Source: a halophilic archaeon
GTDB taxonomy: Archaea; Halobacteriota; Halobacteria; Halobacteriales; Haladaptataceae
Length of the DNA stretch: 64,000 bases
Direction: 5' to 3'
NCBI GenBank assembly: GCA_003298465.1
Contig: QNGA01000007.1
Location: 62,001 to 126,000 of the forward strand
Numbering within the stretch: position 1 is the first letter of the stretch; the number at the start of each line of letters is the position of its first letter. Below the pieces are notes generated by a model. That model searched no databases and was not told where the DNA came from. It saw nothing but the letters and a program-made list of their open reading frames with translations. The position numbers were made by a program, and so were the translations under genes. This document shows positions 52,860-61,299 of this stretch, piece by piece.

Positions 52860-53537
52860 ATGGGGATTGAACAGACGCTAGAAGACGTCTTGACGAATCC
52901 TGCCTATCTTACGGCGTGGGGGATCATCGTTGCTGTCTCGCTCGCCGTTCTCGTCTGGGATCTCCGGAAGAATAATTCGGAGTTGAAGAGTCTGATGCAG
53001 TTTGTCTGGATTTTCACGGTACTGTACTCTGGGCCACTCGGTCTTGCAGGGTATTGGTGTTCGGGTCGAACTCAGATCGCCCATGACTCGTTTTGGCGGA
53101 AAGGGTTCCGGTCAGTCAGTCACTGCTACTCGGGGTGTGGTACTGGCGAGGTTCTTGGTGTCTCCACGGCCGTCGGAGTACTGGCGTTCAGGACGACTGG
53201 CACAGTTATTTTGACGTTTGCGTTGGCGTACTTTTTCGGGTATCTGATGACGGTCGGGCCGTTGATCCAGGAGGGCGTTGGATTCCGTGAAGCGCTCTGG
53301 GATGCGTTCTATTCTGAGACGGCGAGTATAACTGTAATGGAGATCGTGGCGATTAGCGTGGATATCTGGCTTGCTGGCGAGGCTGGACTGGGTGACGTGC
53401 TGTTCTGGACGAGTCTTGTATTCTCGCTCTCGATGGGACTCATTGCGGCCTACCCTGTTAACCTGTTACTCATCCACTACGGCGTGAAGGAAGGCATGAT
53501 GAATCCAGCGAAGATGGGGACTGAGATGGGCGACTAA
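52860..53537 (+). CDS. DUF4396 membrane protein
   Basis: 225 aa with about five membrane helices. SLMQFVWIFTVLYSGPLGLA, SVSHCYSGCGTGEVLG (a conserved HCxxGC-like metal-type motif) and YPVNLLLIHYGVKEGM are as in the DUF4396 family. The His/Cys motif may bind copper or another metal. The neighbouring Cys-rich four-helix protein (78 bp downstream) makes copper or thiol-metal handling a reasonable guess. Confidence 0.87.
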   Translation: MGIEQTLEDVLTNPAYLTAWGIIVAVSLAVLVWDLRKNNSELKSLMQFVWIFTVLYSGPLGLAGYWCSGRTQIAHDSFWRKGFRSVSHCYSGCGTGEVLGVSTAVGVLAFRTTGTVILTFALAYFFGYLMTVGPLIQEGVGFREALWDAFYSETASITVMEIVAISVDIWLAGEAGLGDVLFWTSLVFSLSMGLIAAYPVNLLLIHYGVKEGMMNPAKMGTEMGD

Positions 53538-53614
53538 ACACAATCGGTTGATACTGTCGATTCATGTCACCTAGCCCAAACCGCCTTACCAGCAGTAATC
53601 GTGGTCCGTATGCG

Positions 53615-53962
53615 ATGGCGCTATCAGAACTTGACCTGACCGACACTGAAGAAACGTGCATGGATAACTGTCTGGAAGCGGTGCAAGCCTGTGAGTGGTG
53701 CGCAGACAAGTGTCTTGATGAGGACGAGGACATGTCTCGATGCATCCGACTCTGCCGGGACGTCGCCGACCTCGCCGACGACAACGCGCGATTCATGGCA
53801 CGCGACTCCAACTATAGTAGTGTGATCGCTGAGGCAACTGCTGGGGCTGCCGAGGAATGTGCTGAAGAATGTCGACGGCACGAGCACGACCACTGTCAGG
53901 TCTGTGCTGACGTTCTCGACGACTGTGCCGAATCCTGTCGTGAGATGATGCAGGCGTCGTAA
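53615..53962 (+). CDS. Cys-rich four-helix bundle protein (Csp/DUF326-like)
   Basis: 115 aa from ATG 53615 (MALSELDLTD). Thirteen cysteines are placed in helical CxxxC and CxxC patterns: ETCMDNCLEAVQACEWCADK, MSRCIRLC, ECAEECRRHEHDHCQVCADV and LDDCAESCREMM. This is the copper-storage (Csp)/DUF326 pattern, in which the thiols line a four-helix bundle and bind many Cu(I) ions. No signal peptide, so cytosolic. Start sites upstream (53564) add an atypical stretch. Confidence 0.88.
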   Translation: MALSELDLTDTEETCMDNCLEAVQACEWCADKCLDEDEDMSRCIRLCRDVADLADDNARFMARDSNYSSVIAEATAGAAEECAEECRRHEHDHCQVCADVLDDCAESCREMMQAS

Positions 53963-53972
53963 TCCAATCGAG

Positions 53973-54234
53973 TTACAGTTTTTGATCGACGACGGACGTG
54001 GGAGTTTTGTGATGAATTGAGAGTAGGTAGATTGCCCAAGAGTAGTAGGTGCCTGGTTTATCAATGAGACCTGAATCCAACGTCCAATCAGTTCGGATGA
54101 ATTTATCGCTGATCGTCAGTTTATATGACGGTAGCAAGGACCCTTCTAGATACGTCTCTAGGCAGAATTTGACACCACCCACTCTGTCGCCGAGCGCACT
54201 AGCATTATCATTGACGTTGATGCCTGAAACCGGA
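53973..54234 (-). other. Possible truncated minus-strand gene
   Basis: A minus-strand frame ending at 53973 has a plausible protein tail (FIRTDWTLDSGLIDKPGTYY, SWAIYLLSIHHKTPTSVVDQ). Upstream it runs antisense through the pseudogene at 54235, so any start is lost. It may be the end of a gene cut by the rearrangement that brought in the pseudogene. No family recognised. Confidence 0.3.
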
Positions 54235-54536
54235 CTGACACCCCCGACAAAGATCATGAAAATGAAACTCTGCACGAGGAGTGGCAGCGTGATCTCACCG
54301 GCTAGCTCACAGACATCGCGCGTGCAAAACACGCTGGCCGTACATATACTACGGAACTCCGTTGTGGTAACTACGAGATCGGCCACGCCGACGATGAGAG
54401 CATGACCGCGTTCGACGCAGTGCATGATCGTCTGCACGACACGCTCGAAGCAGTCAATGAGTTGCCAACGGATGTGAAAACCAATCTCATCGATCGGCTT
54501 GACGACGCAGTTGTCGCCGCCATCGCTAATAACTAA
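54235..54536 (+). pseudogene. Decayed C-terminal copy of the operon gene at 43860
   Basis: The frame DKDHENETLHEEWQRDLTG, then a TAG stop, then LTDIARAKHAGRTYTTELRC, EAVNELPTDVKTNLIDRLDD and AVVAAIANN aligns along its whole length with the last 85 residues of the 387-aa protein. The internal stop and missing N-terminal part show it is dead. It lies about 595 bp before element copy 2, against about 580 bp between the intact gene and copy 1. Confidence 0.85.
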
Positions 54537-54670
54537 CAGAACGACAACCATAGCGATCGCCCGAGTGTCCGTAGTGGCAGTGTTCATCAGTAAAATAAGA
54601 CGCTTCTCTAGGCAAAGTCACACAGGAAGAATTTAGCCGGGAGGGTTGTGTGAACGGCAGGTGACGGCGT

Positions 54671-54943
54671 CTATTCGGCGTCGATAACGTGGACGTGGAT
54701 GTCGTCGTCGGCTTGTGAGATGGAGACAGTGACATCGTCGATGTCGAATTCGACGGTGAGACCGGCGGTTTGCTGGCAGCTGAAGAGAGAGTTGAGTGCG
54801 TCAGGGTCGATCACATCGTAGAGTCGGAATTCGGTGTCGCGTGGGTCGATGCCGCTGTCTTGTTCGAGTGCTTCAATTACAGCTACACTCGCACAGGAAC
54901 TGTATTCACAGTCAGTTGGCTTTGTGGCGGTTGTAGCGGTCAT
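54671..54943 (-). CDS. HalOD1 output-domain protein
   Basis: 90 aa from ATG 54943 (MTATTATKPTD); ATGs at 54967 and 54994 are alternatives. The HalOD1 pattern is seen in SVAVIEALEQDSGIDPRDTE, LYDVIDPDALNSLF and the final strands VTVSISQADDDIHVHV. It may be an output module of a signalling system, but no sensor kinase lies near. Flanked by the decayed operon gene and element copy 2. Confidence 0.82.
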   Translation of the reverse strand: MTATTATKPTDCEYSSCASVAVIEALEQDSGIDPRDTEFRLYDVIDPDALNSLFSCQQTAGLTVEFDIDDVTVSISQADDDIHVHVIDAE

Positions 54944-55129
54944 TAGCGATTTCACATTAGTCCCCATCGCCCATAAGAATGTTGCTCTCTCCACACTATA
55001 ATCAAAACAAACTATTTATTGATGTCTTTATAGCCGTATTTTACTGCCACGACAAGCGATACGCGATTACTGATAACCGCTGGCGGTGATTTCCTTGCCG
55101 AGTCTGCAAAAAGTATTCAGCGAAGTAGG

Positions 55130-55612
55130 GAGTGATATCACTTGTTAGGTGGCAGCAGCCACCGGGACACTACGTGTCCAGTGAAACCGACGCTCACCAC
55201 CCTGAGACACCCCCGGTACCGAGTGATATCACAATCGCCGCGGTTGTTCTCGTCCACAGTCGTCCACTCATCCATGGGCCGAGTGAAAGCAACACGAGAC
55301 GCGTACGCCGATACGTCGTCGAGTGCACGCAGAATGAGAAACCACACGCAGAGCAGAAGTATCGTGCCGTTCCGGACTCCCCGTGGTCGTCCGTCACTCC
55401 AACGGCTGTCGTACGGACATCTACCGTCACTAGCCGTATAAAGGTTTCTCGTATAGATATTTAGATTAAACGTCTATACATGGGAATCAGTATAGGATTT
55501 CGTCCAGTGTTCCTGCAACCGGTCTGGTCAGCGGTGCGTTACACCCCCCGTCCCAAGGGGTGTTGTCAGCGTCAGTGAGACGACGAGAACACCCGTGGTT
55601 GTGATATCACCG
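55130..55612. repeat. GTGATATCAC triple-palindrome element, copy 2
   Basis: GTGATATCAC at 55132-55141, 55223-55232 and 55601-55610 (spacings 91 and 378 bp). It shares with copy 1 the blocks CCCCCGGTACCGAGTGATAT, TCGTCGAGTGCACGCA, GTGCCGTTCCGGACTCC, GTCGTACGGACATCTA and the AT-rich TATAGATATTTAGATTAAA. The flanks of the third site (GTGGTTGTGATATCAC versus GGGGTTGTGATATCAC) are also alike. A minus-strand frame with CSACGFSFC is open only in this copy, so coding is unlikely. Confidence 0.8.
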
Positions 55613-55906
55613 CGGCTGGGAAAGCCGTGGTGGAGACCGAGGCCCAATTCGCTTATCCATCTCTGGGTTAGTATATACTACTAACTTGGACAGGAGTCTT
55701 CCGAATAACTCCATATGTAGACGTAATTTTTATGGTTGTGAATGTCTAACTATTGTATTAAAGATGTAGAAATAGCAACTAGAATAGCACATGGTGTGTT
55801 GATTTTCCTACCTCTTGCAACCGCCACCGGCACAAGAAGGAACTGTCTATCTAATCCATCACACTGAAGGTGATCGGTGGTTGTGAGAGGATCTCCGCCA
55901 AAGGAT
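55613..55906. other. AT-rich intergenic region
   Basis: No gene. It holds the perfect palindrome at 55667-55685 and A/T-rich DNA (for example TAATTTTTATGGTTG near 55723), probably promoter DNA for the small membrane-protein gene downstream. Confidence 0.4.
55667..55685. promoter_or_regulatory. Perfect palindrome GTTAGTA-N5-TACTAAC
   Basis: Half-sites 55667-55673 and 55679-55685 match the 11269 copy exactly; the spacer is TATAC. It overlaps a TATA-like sequence, so binding here could block transcription toward 55907. Confidence 0.5.
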
Positions 55907-56266
55907 ATGACAAAAGAGCCGGAATGGGACAAGAATCCCGCAGATGGCGTCTCTTCATGCAAGGAGCGACAGCAAGAGACAAGGTGGAATGACTGGGTTG
56001 ACACAATTGAAACAGAACGAGCGTCAGATTCCTCAGATGAGCGGCTGAAGGGGATGATTCGACAGTTAGTCACTGAGGGAATCATCTATAGTATACTTGC
56101 ATTGGTCTTCACATGCGCTATCTTCTTGATCGGCGAAATCACAATAGTCACAATCATGAGCCAGCCCTTGAGAGAAGGGCCACTTTATACGGGATCTGTT
56201 CTTGTGGTCCTCTTTACGACCATGTGGGATAGCTGGCTTCGCAAAACAAGCACCTCGAATCCCTAA
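55907..56266 (+). CDS. Small membrane protein, convergent with 56263
   Basis: 119 aa from ATG 55907 (MTKEPEWDKN). A polar N-terminal half is followed by two membrane helices (about 58-80: IIYSILALVFTCAIFLIGEI; 95-110: TGSVLVVLFTTMW). No family recognised. Its 3' end overlaps the tail of another membrane-protein gene by 4 bp. Confidence 0.7.
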   Translation: MTKEPEWDKNPADGVSSCKERQQETRWNDWVDTIETERASDSSDERLKGMIRQLVTEGIIYSILALVFTCAIFLIGEITIVTIMSQPLREGPLYTGSVLVVLFTTMWDSWLRKTSTSNP

Positions 56267-56817
56267 TTCAGCTGTAGAAGATCCCGTACGTCCACGTAGC
56301 GAAGGAGACGCATGTCAAACCCACACAGCACAGTGAAACCGATGCCACTAATCAACCCGACTCTCTGCAAGACAGAGAGTCCAAACGCGATGCTGCCACC
56401 TACACTGAGAGGCAGCATTTGTTTTGTCGTATACATATCCCATACTGGATACAGCACCGCAAACATGAGGCCAAAGGACGAATATCCACTTCGGGTAACA
56501 AACATACCACCGTGCCAGCTGACAGCAACTACACCATTATAGTAGAGCACTGCCATCAGAAGGACGAGCATTTCAGTCCTGGTAGGCAGTGCTTCCAACG
56601 TTTGTGAAGACTGTTCTTTAAGAAAGAGTTGGCTCTGATAGAGACTTATCCCGAATACGCTTGCAAACGATAGTTCACGGAACGGTATCGCGGTTGAAAA
56701 TGCCGAGGCAAGCACAGGAAAACACACAAGACTCAAAACAAGAGTGAAAACAGTTGTAAGAGCAATTGTCCATACGCCATAGACAACGGGGTGCCATCTG
56801 GGTTTAACGTCAACCAT
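56263..56817 (-). CDS. Membrane protein with about five helices
   Basis: 184 aa, unrecognised. Helices at about 15-36 (IALTTVFTLVLSLVCFPVLA), 50-62, 82-98 (EMLVLLMAVLYYNGVVAVSW), 110-125 and 138-160. Upstream DNA is AT-rich. It is moderately AT-rich in codon use compared with the metabolic genes before it. Confidence 0.7.
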   Translation of the reverse strand: MVDVKPRWHPVVYGVWTIALTTVFTLVLSLVCFPVLASAFSTAIPFRELSFASVFGISLYQSQLFLKEQSSQTLEALPTRTEMLVLLMAVLYYNGVVAVSWHGGMFVTRSGYSSFGLMFAVLYPVWDMYTTKQMLPLSVGGSIAFGLSVLQRVGLISGIGFTVLCGFDMRLLRYVDVRDLLQLN

Positions 56818-57254
56818 CGATATTCTCCATGTTTTTTAGTGGGCCGCTTCGCAGGTGAGAGTTAGATTTGGGAAGCAACCTCTCTAGCTTGTATCGTGGA
56901 TTTTCATCTCTGTTGGCGTCTGTATACCCAGATTCAATTTCTATTATGCAGATACTGTATAAAAGGATTGTGATGGTGTTATCTAGTGAGGACAGAACGT
57001 CCACAAGACATGCTGGACCGGCACTAACAGAGTATGTAACTAGATACACTCACTGGACTCGGTGATTCCCGCTCCAGTCTTCTACCATCAATGAAGAGGG
57101 TATATATTGAGAGCTCAAAGAATTCAACAGCAGTATATTGCTTCTCTACGCTATTAGTTTCTTCAAACATCTAATAGAGAATTTATAGGGCAGAAGCCTT
57201 ACTTGTGATTCGTCTTCCGCAACTATCATTGATGGGGAGTGCAGTCTAATTCCT
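56818..57254. other. AT-rich intergenic region
   Basis: About 435 bp between divergent genes. No coding or RNA feature recognised; probably promoters for the membrane protein (minus) and the HTH_10 regulator (plus). Confidence 0.4.
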
Positions 57255-57926
57255 ATGGTGATAATTTCGGAATTTAGTCTGCCTGCTGAAGAATTTGCGC
57301 TCTCAGAAACGTTACGGCGTCTGCCAAAAATGAGATTTAAAATCGATAATATCGTCGCCAATAGTACAGATTACATCATACCATTTGTTTGGGCATCCAA
57401 TGGCGATCTCACAGCACTAACTAGAACCCTTGAAAAGGACCCTAGTGTCAAGAACGTTAAGGTGCTCGCTGAATCTGAAGAAAAGCATCTCTATCAAATG
57501 AACTGGACCAACAAGGCCCAGATTATCGAATATATGTTACTTAAAGAGAATGCAACCATACAACGTGCTACAGCATACGACGAACGGTGGGAGCTTCAGG
57601 TGCTATTCCCGAATCGTAAAGCGATATCAAAAACAAGTCAGTGTGCAAAAGAGAACGGATATTCACTGAATATTTCGCGTATCAATGATATCGATAAGGA
57701 ACAACGCATGCGATTTAATCTAACCGAAGAACAACGAAACACTCTTATTATGGCTCTTGAACACGGATATTTCGGAATTCCACGAGAGGTTAAACAATCA
57801 ACACTCGCCGACGAACTCAATATTTCTCGTCAAGCCGTCTCCGAACGGATTCGTCGAGGAACGAAAGGAATTCTCAAAGCTGTCCTCCCGACTGTTTCCG
57901 AGGAAGACACAGACCATCTCCGATAG
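57255..57926 (+). CDS. HTH_10 (Bat-like) transcriptional regulator
   Basis: 223 aa. The N-terminal 150 residues form the Bat-associated sensory domain (MVIISEFSLPAEEFALSETL; PFVWASNGDLTALTRTLEKD). The C-terminal HTH_10 reads FNLTEEQRNTLIMALEHGYF, then IPREVKQSTLADELNISRQA and VSERIRRGTKGIL. It binds DNA and likely regulates a nearby or distant gene in response to an unknown cue. The complete protein contrasts with the HTH_10 fragment at 8505. Confidence 0.9.
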   Translation: MVIISEFSLPAEEFALSETLRRLPKMRFKIDNIVANSTDYIIPFVWASNGDLTALTRTLEKDPSVKNVKVLAESEEKHLYQMNWTNKAQIIEYMLLKENATIQRATAYDERWELQVLFPNRKAISKTSQCAKENGYSLNISRINDIDKEQRMRFNLTEEQRNTLIMALEHGYFGIPREVKQSTLADELNISRQAVSERIRRGTKGILKAVLPTVSEEDTDHLR

Positions 57927-58117
57927 TAGATCAGCAACACTGTACCAACTCTCCATCTGATTAGATACAAGATGACAATTTGGTTTTCGACCGATCAATT
58001 CAGTCAATACATTGAGATATTTGTCTTTACAGGCTCATATCTCATACGCTACGAAACGAAATCAACCAGCCATTGCGGCCCATGAGATTTTCCGTTTCTA
58101 TACTCTCAGTACCATGT

Positions 58118-58288
58118 ATGGCTGGATTGATCCAACGAACGGCACAGGCGATCGATGATATGTGGCAGTCGATCTGGTATGAATCGAGTCGTGGCGAGAA
58201 AGTAGTGATCGCTATCGTGCTTCTGATTACCGGATTGGCCATCCCGGTGATCCCGATCGTCTGGATCGCCCGGATGATTGCTAACTAA
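58118..58288 (+). CDS. Single-helix small membrane protein
   Basis: 56 aa from ATG 58118 (MAGLIQRTAQ). One membrane helix (VVIAIVLLITGLAIPVIPIV) precedes a short basic end. Small proteins of this plan are frequent in haloarchaea. No family recognised. Confidence 0.55.
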   Translation: MAGLIQRTAQAIDDMWQSIWYESSRGEKVVIAIVLLITGLAIPVIPIVWIARMIAN

Positions 58289-58377
58289 TCAATGGCTGCA
58301 AGCGGAGTGAGATACACGCCTTCTGTTCAGCACGAAATCTAACACCTGCCACTGATTGAGTGTTACAACACAGCCGT

Positions 58378-58530
58378 TTAATTCGTGCGCAGGTGTGAAA
58401 GTTGAGTCGGGACAGCGTCGGTCAATTCGGTCAGTTCGCGGTCCAACCACGCTGCAGTTTCTGCGAGCGATTGGGCGTCATAGAGAAATTTGACGCCGCC
58501 GTCATCCATCAGTCGTAGATGCCGAATCAC
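58378..58530 (-). CDS. Short protein or C-terminal remnant (50 aa)
   Basis: A minus-strand frame from a GTG reads VIRHLRLMDDGGVKFLYDAQ, then SLAETAAWLDRELTELTDAV and PTQLSHLRTN before its stop. Codon choice is clearly of the halophile coding type. A stop lies just upstream in frame, so it is either a tiny gene or the end of a lost larger one. Not recognised. Confidence 0.45.
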   Translation of the reverse strand: MIRHLRLMDDGGVKFLYDAQSLAETAAWLDRELTELTDAVPTQLSHLRTN

Positions 58531-58635
58531 GAGCCCTTAGTCGTGAAGTGAATTCGAGCGCTCGCTGGTGGTACTCTAGGTGCGTGCAACGACATCGGCT
58601 ATCCCACTAGATGTCGCTCCTGGGTGGTCAAGCAC

Positions 58636-59088
58636 TTACTGGCTACTACAGACGCACACGCTACCTCCACGAATCTGGTTGGTGACGTGCTCGTGGGTGC
58701 TTCGTGAGAGCCGTCGCATGGTGTCCGCCTGTTGTTCTGTGGGTCGTCGCCCACCATAGTAACTGTCTGTCCTGTTAGTGTCGTACAACTGCCGGAGATC
58801 GTCTGTAGTCGTGGTTGAGAGGAGACCGAGATCGCTTGCACGGTCGTAGCAATATGTATGGTCGTGGAAGTCGTCCGGCTCGTCACCACCTTCGGCTAAG
58901 ACGTATGCTTCGAGAGATCGTTCGGTCGCACCGAAGCACAACTCGATAGTGGCCGTGTAGTACCCCTGTTCGTCGATCTGATCGACAGCAGCCAGGAGCC
59001 GGCAGGCTTTCGTGAGCTGTGTCTTCCAATCGGTATCGGGATCAATCGCTGCTTCATATGTCGGGATGCCATATCCTTCCTCAGTCAA
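58636..59088 (-). pseudogene. HEPN toxin gene, C-terminal part (split by TnpB element)
   Basis: 150 codons of a HEPN-like domain: WKTQLTKACRLLAAVDQIDE, GYYTATIELCFGATERSLEA, and the RNase-type YDTNRTDSYYGGRRPTEQQA segment. The first codon in frame is a TTG at the junction with the inserted element, so the natural N terminus (at 60467-60535) is cut off. A shortened protein could still be made. HEPN toxins cut RNA or are inert substrates of the MNT partner. The MNT gene lies on the other side of the insertion. Confidence 0.82.
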
Positions 59089-60470
59089 CTGCCCCGCGCA
59101 CGGTGGCGCGGGGCTTGTCAGTGAACTCGGCCTCTACCGACCGTGGTTAGTCGGACGGGACAAATCCCCGATTTGGCGTCACCGTTCCTGACTTCAGGGC
59201 GAGTTGACTGTCGCCCGTCCGCCGAGACGACTGTAGGCCCCGACGGACAAACCGCCACCCAACATTCTTTGCACCTACATAATCCGCATTCTGAGTTGCC
59301 CCGCACGACTCACACTCGAACTCCGCCTGTCGCACCCGGTTCCCCTCGCTCGTATGCCCACATTCGGGACACCGCCGACTCGTATTCTCAGGGTCTACAA
59401 ACTCGACACTAATCCCGTCGGCTTCAGCCTTGTACTCCACTAAGTCAACGAGTTGCCGGTGCGCCCACTGGTGAAACTCTTTGACGGGCGGCGCACGAAC
59501 CCGGATGTGCTTCAAGCTCTCGAACGCGATGTACTCGCAGTCGTGAGTACGTGCTTCTTCGAGAATCTGGTTAGCGACTTGATGGAGGTGGTCACGGAGA
59601 TACTGTGACTCCCGACCGCTCATCTGCTGAATCGTCCGATGAGCTGATTGTGTACCAGTCTGCTGAAGGTTGCCGCGAATCCGCTCGAACTCTCGATGCT
59701 TATGCCGAAGTTCTCTACCAGACGCGAAGTACGCTGTGCTGGTGGTGGCGATATTGACGATGCCGAGGTCAACGCCGAGAACTGTCCTGTCCTCGTCGTC
59801 ATCCTGTGTTTCGACCCGTTTCTCGGGCTTCGGTTTATGGAACCCGAGGTGGAGGTAGTATTTGCCATCACGCTTTGACAGCGTAGACTCTGTTACTTCC
59901 CACTCGTCATCGGTGAGGTATGCGTGCTGATACCCGTCGTCTTCGTCGGGGAGGTTCAGGTTACACCGAATCCGACCATCGACGGTGGAAAGCGAAACAG
60001 ACCCATCATCGAACAGTGTCATCGTCCGGGTGTCGTATTTCACCGTGTGACTGGTGAATTCCGGTCGGGACGTTTTGTAGTGTTCGTCAAGGTCTTCGAT
60101 TGCTTCGACACCATCGAGTGCGGCTGCGGCTTGGTGGGTGGCGAGGATTGCGTGCTGACTCCCGAGACGTGTTTCCTCCAACACCGTGTCGTAGGCGAGG
60201 TCTTGGAGGTAGGTTTTCCGCGTCTCACTTGCGTCCCATCCGATGCGACTGCTGATGTTGCAGGCAGTTTTCCACTCGTTGATGGTGGCATCGAGCAAGT
60301 CCTGTTGCTCGGGGGTGAGGATGGGGCGGGTGATTGCGGTGCGTCTCAGATAGTCGTCTGCCACGAGTTTCAATAGATGTGATAGGTACTTAATAGTCTG
60401 TGATTGGCGGCGGCGAGTGTCGGCTTCAACCCCGCCCACGGTGGGGCGGGGAATCCGCCTCGCTACCTAG
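59086..60470 (-). mobile_element. IS1341-type (IS200/IS605 family) element with tnpB only
   Basis: The ends carry hairpins with the same loop ACGGTG: CCCCGCGC/GCGCGGGG at 59092-59113 and CCCCGCCC/GGGCGGGG at 60430-60451. No target duplication and no Y1 transposase gene are seen, as expected for a TnpB-only element moved in trans. It interrupts the HEPN gene. Exact borders are uncertain by a few bases. Confidence 0.8.
59147..60364 (-). CDS. tnpB: TnpB RNA-guided nuclease
   Basis: 405 aa from a GTG at 60364 (residues ADDYLRRTAITRP); the frame is open further upstream, but that part is not typical. The RuvC-like catalytic acids are in VLGVDLGIVNIA, YIAFESLKHI and NADYVGAKNV. A zinc ribbon (CPECGHTSEGNRVRQAEFEC, then ESCGA) lies between the last two. 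TnpB cuts DNA guided by an RNA from the element's right end and helps keep the element in place. All motifs are intact, so it is probably active. Confidence 0.92.
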   Translation of the reverse strand: MADDYLRRTAITRPILTPEQQDLLDATINEWKTACNISSRIGWDASETRKTYLQDLAYDTVLEETRLGSQHAILATHQAAAALDGVEAIEDLDEHYKTSRPEFTSHTVKYDTRTMTLFDDGSVSLSTVDGRIRCNLNLPDEDDGYQHAYLTDDEWEVTESTLSKRDGKYYLHLGFHKPKPEKRVETQDDDEDRTVLGVDLGIVNIATTSTAYFASGRELRHKHREFERIRGNLQQTGTQSAHRTIQQMSGRESQYLRDHLHQVANQILEEARTHDCEYIAFESLKHIRVRAPPVKEFHQWAHRQLVDLVEYKAEADGISVEFVDPENTSRRCPECGHTSEGNRVRQAEFECESCGATQNADYVGAKNVGWRFVRRGLQSSRRTGDSQLALKSGTVTPNRGFVPSD

Positions 60471-60535
60471 TTGAACGCGTCGATGGCTGCCGCAAGCGCG
60501 TTGGTGATATCGTTCGGGTCAGACTTCTCACTCAT
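60467..60535 (-). pseudogene. HEPN toxin gene, N-terminal stub
   Basis: MSEKSDPNDITNALAAAIDA (then FN and a stop made by the element) starts at an ATG that overlaps the MNT stop (ATGAGTGA, 60528-60535). This is the expected coupled start of the HEPN gene, whose body continues at 59088 beyond the TnpB element. Confidence 0.8.
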
Positions 60536-61220
60536 CGAGATCACCGTGGAAAATCATGTTCTGAACGGTATCGAATTTCTCCGTCTCGTAGACGACGAGG
60601 CCGTCACTGAGAAGTTCTCGGAGTTTCTTGATATAATTTGGGACGGCGGGAAGGGCTTCGACGTCGATCTCGTATCCGTACCGGCCCGTGTCGAACTCCC
60701 GGTCCTCAAGGTCTTGGCGAACACGGTTTGCGGCTCGTTGATTCGCCATTCGGTCTTCTTCGACGAGCACCCAAAGGTCGATGTCGCTTCGGCGGTCTGC
60801 CTCCCCGCGGGCGACACTGCCGTACAGCACGACTCCAAGGACGTTGTTGAGTCGGTCTCGTAGTTTGTCGACAGCAGTTCGGACCGGACCTTGGAACTCT
60901 GCTTGCGGAATTTGAAGATATGGATCGTCCGGATGAGATAGCCGCTCACGATTGATATGGACGACTCGAGTAGGTCCTTCGCGTCGGTCGACGATGAGGT
61001 CATTCGCCGTCAAAACGTCAATGGCTTTTGACACAGTCGGTTGCGAGTAGTCAACGGCATCAGTCAATTCCGTAATTGAGAACTCGTCAGTGTGATACCG
61101 GGATAAAAATGAGAGGAGGTCGTGGACCGCTTGGCTCCTAAATAGATCCGTGTTCTGAGACGGGATATCGAGGAAAATCCGCATCCCATCCTTGGAGTCG
61201 GTATTCGAGTTCCTTCCCAT
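60528..61220 (-). CDS. MNT nucleotidyltransferase antitoxin with winged helix
   Basis: 230 aa. A winged helix occupies about residues 25-90 (FSITELTDAVDYSQPTVSKA, then IDVLTANDLIVDRREG). It is followed by a minimal nucleotidyltransferase domain with LYGSVARGEADRRSDIDL (the GSxxRGxxxxxSDxD motif). MNT antitoxins modify (AMPylate) the HEPN toxin next door. Since that toxin gene is broken here, the antitoxin is now an orphan or acts on a shortened toxin. The AT-rich DNA before 61220 is the likely promoter. Confidence 0.9.
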   Translation of the reverse strand: MGRNSNTDSKDGMRIFLDIPSQNTDLFRSQAVHDLLSFLSRYHTDEFSITELTDAVDYSQPTVSKAIDVLTANDLIVDRREGPTRVVHINRERLSHPDDPYLQIPQAEFQGPVRTAVDKLRDRLNNVLGVVLYGSVARGEADRRSDIDLWVLVEEDRMANQRAANRVRQDLEDREFDTGRYGYEIDVEALPAVPNYIKKLRELLSDGLVVYETEKFDTVQNMIFHGDLDE

Positions 61221-61299
61221 ACCAAAGTATCCCTTGCTCTAACTACTTAAACATTATATGGAATAGCCGCCCTGTTTATGTTCCGGTCTGACTTGTACG

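Noticed and set aside
55194..55430. Minus-strand zinc-finger-like frame (CSACGFSFC) in element copy 2
   Set aside because: The matching region of copy 1 is not open in that frame and lacks the cysteines, so the similarity is not protein-driven.
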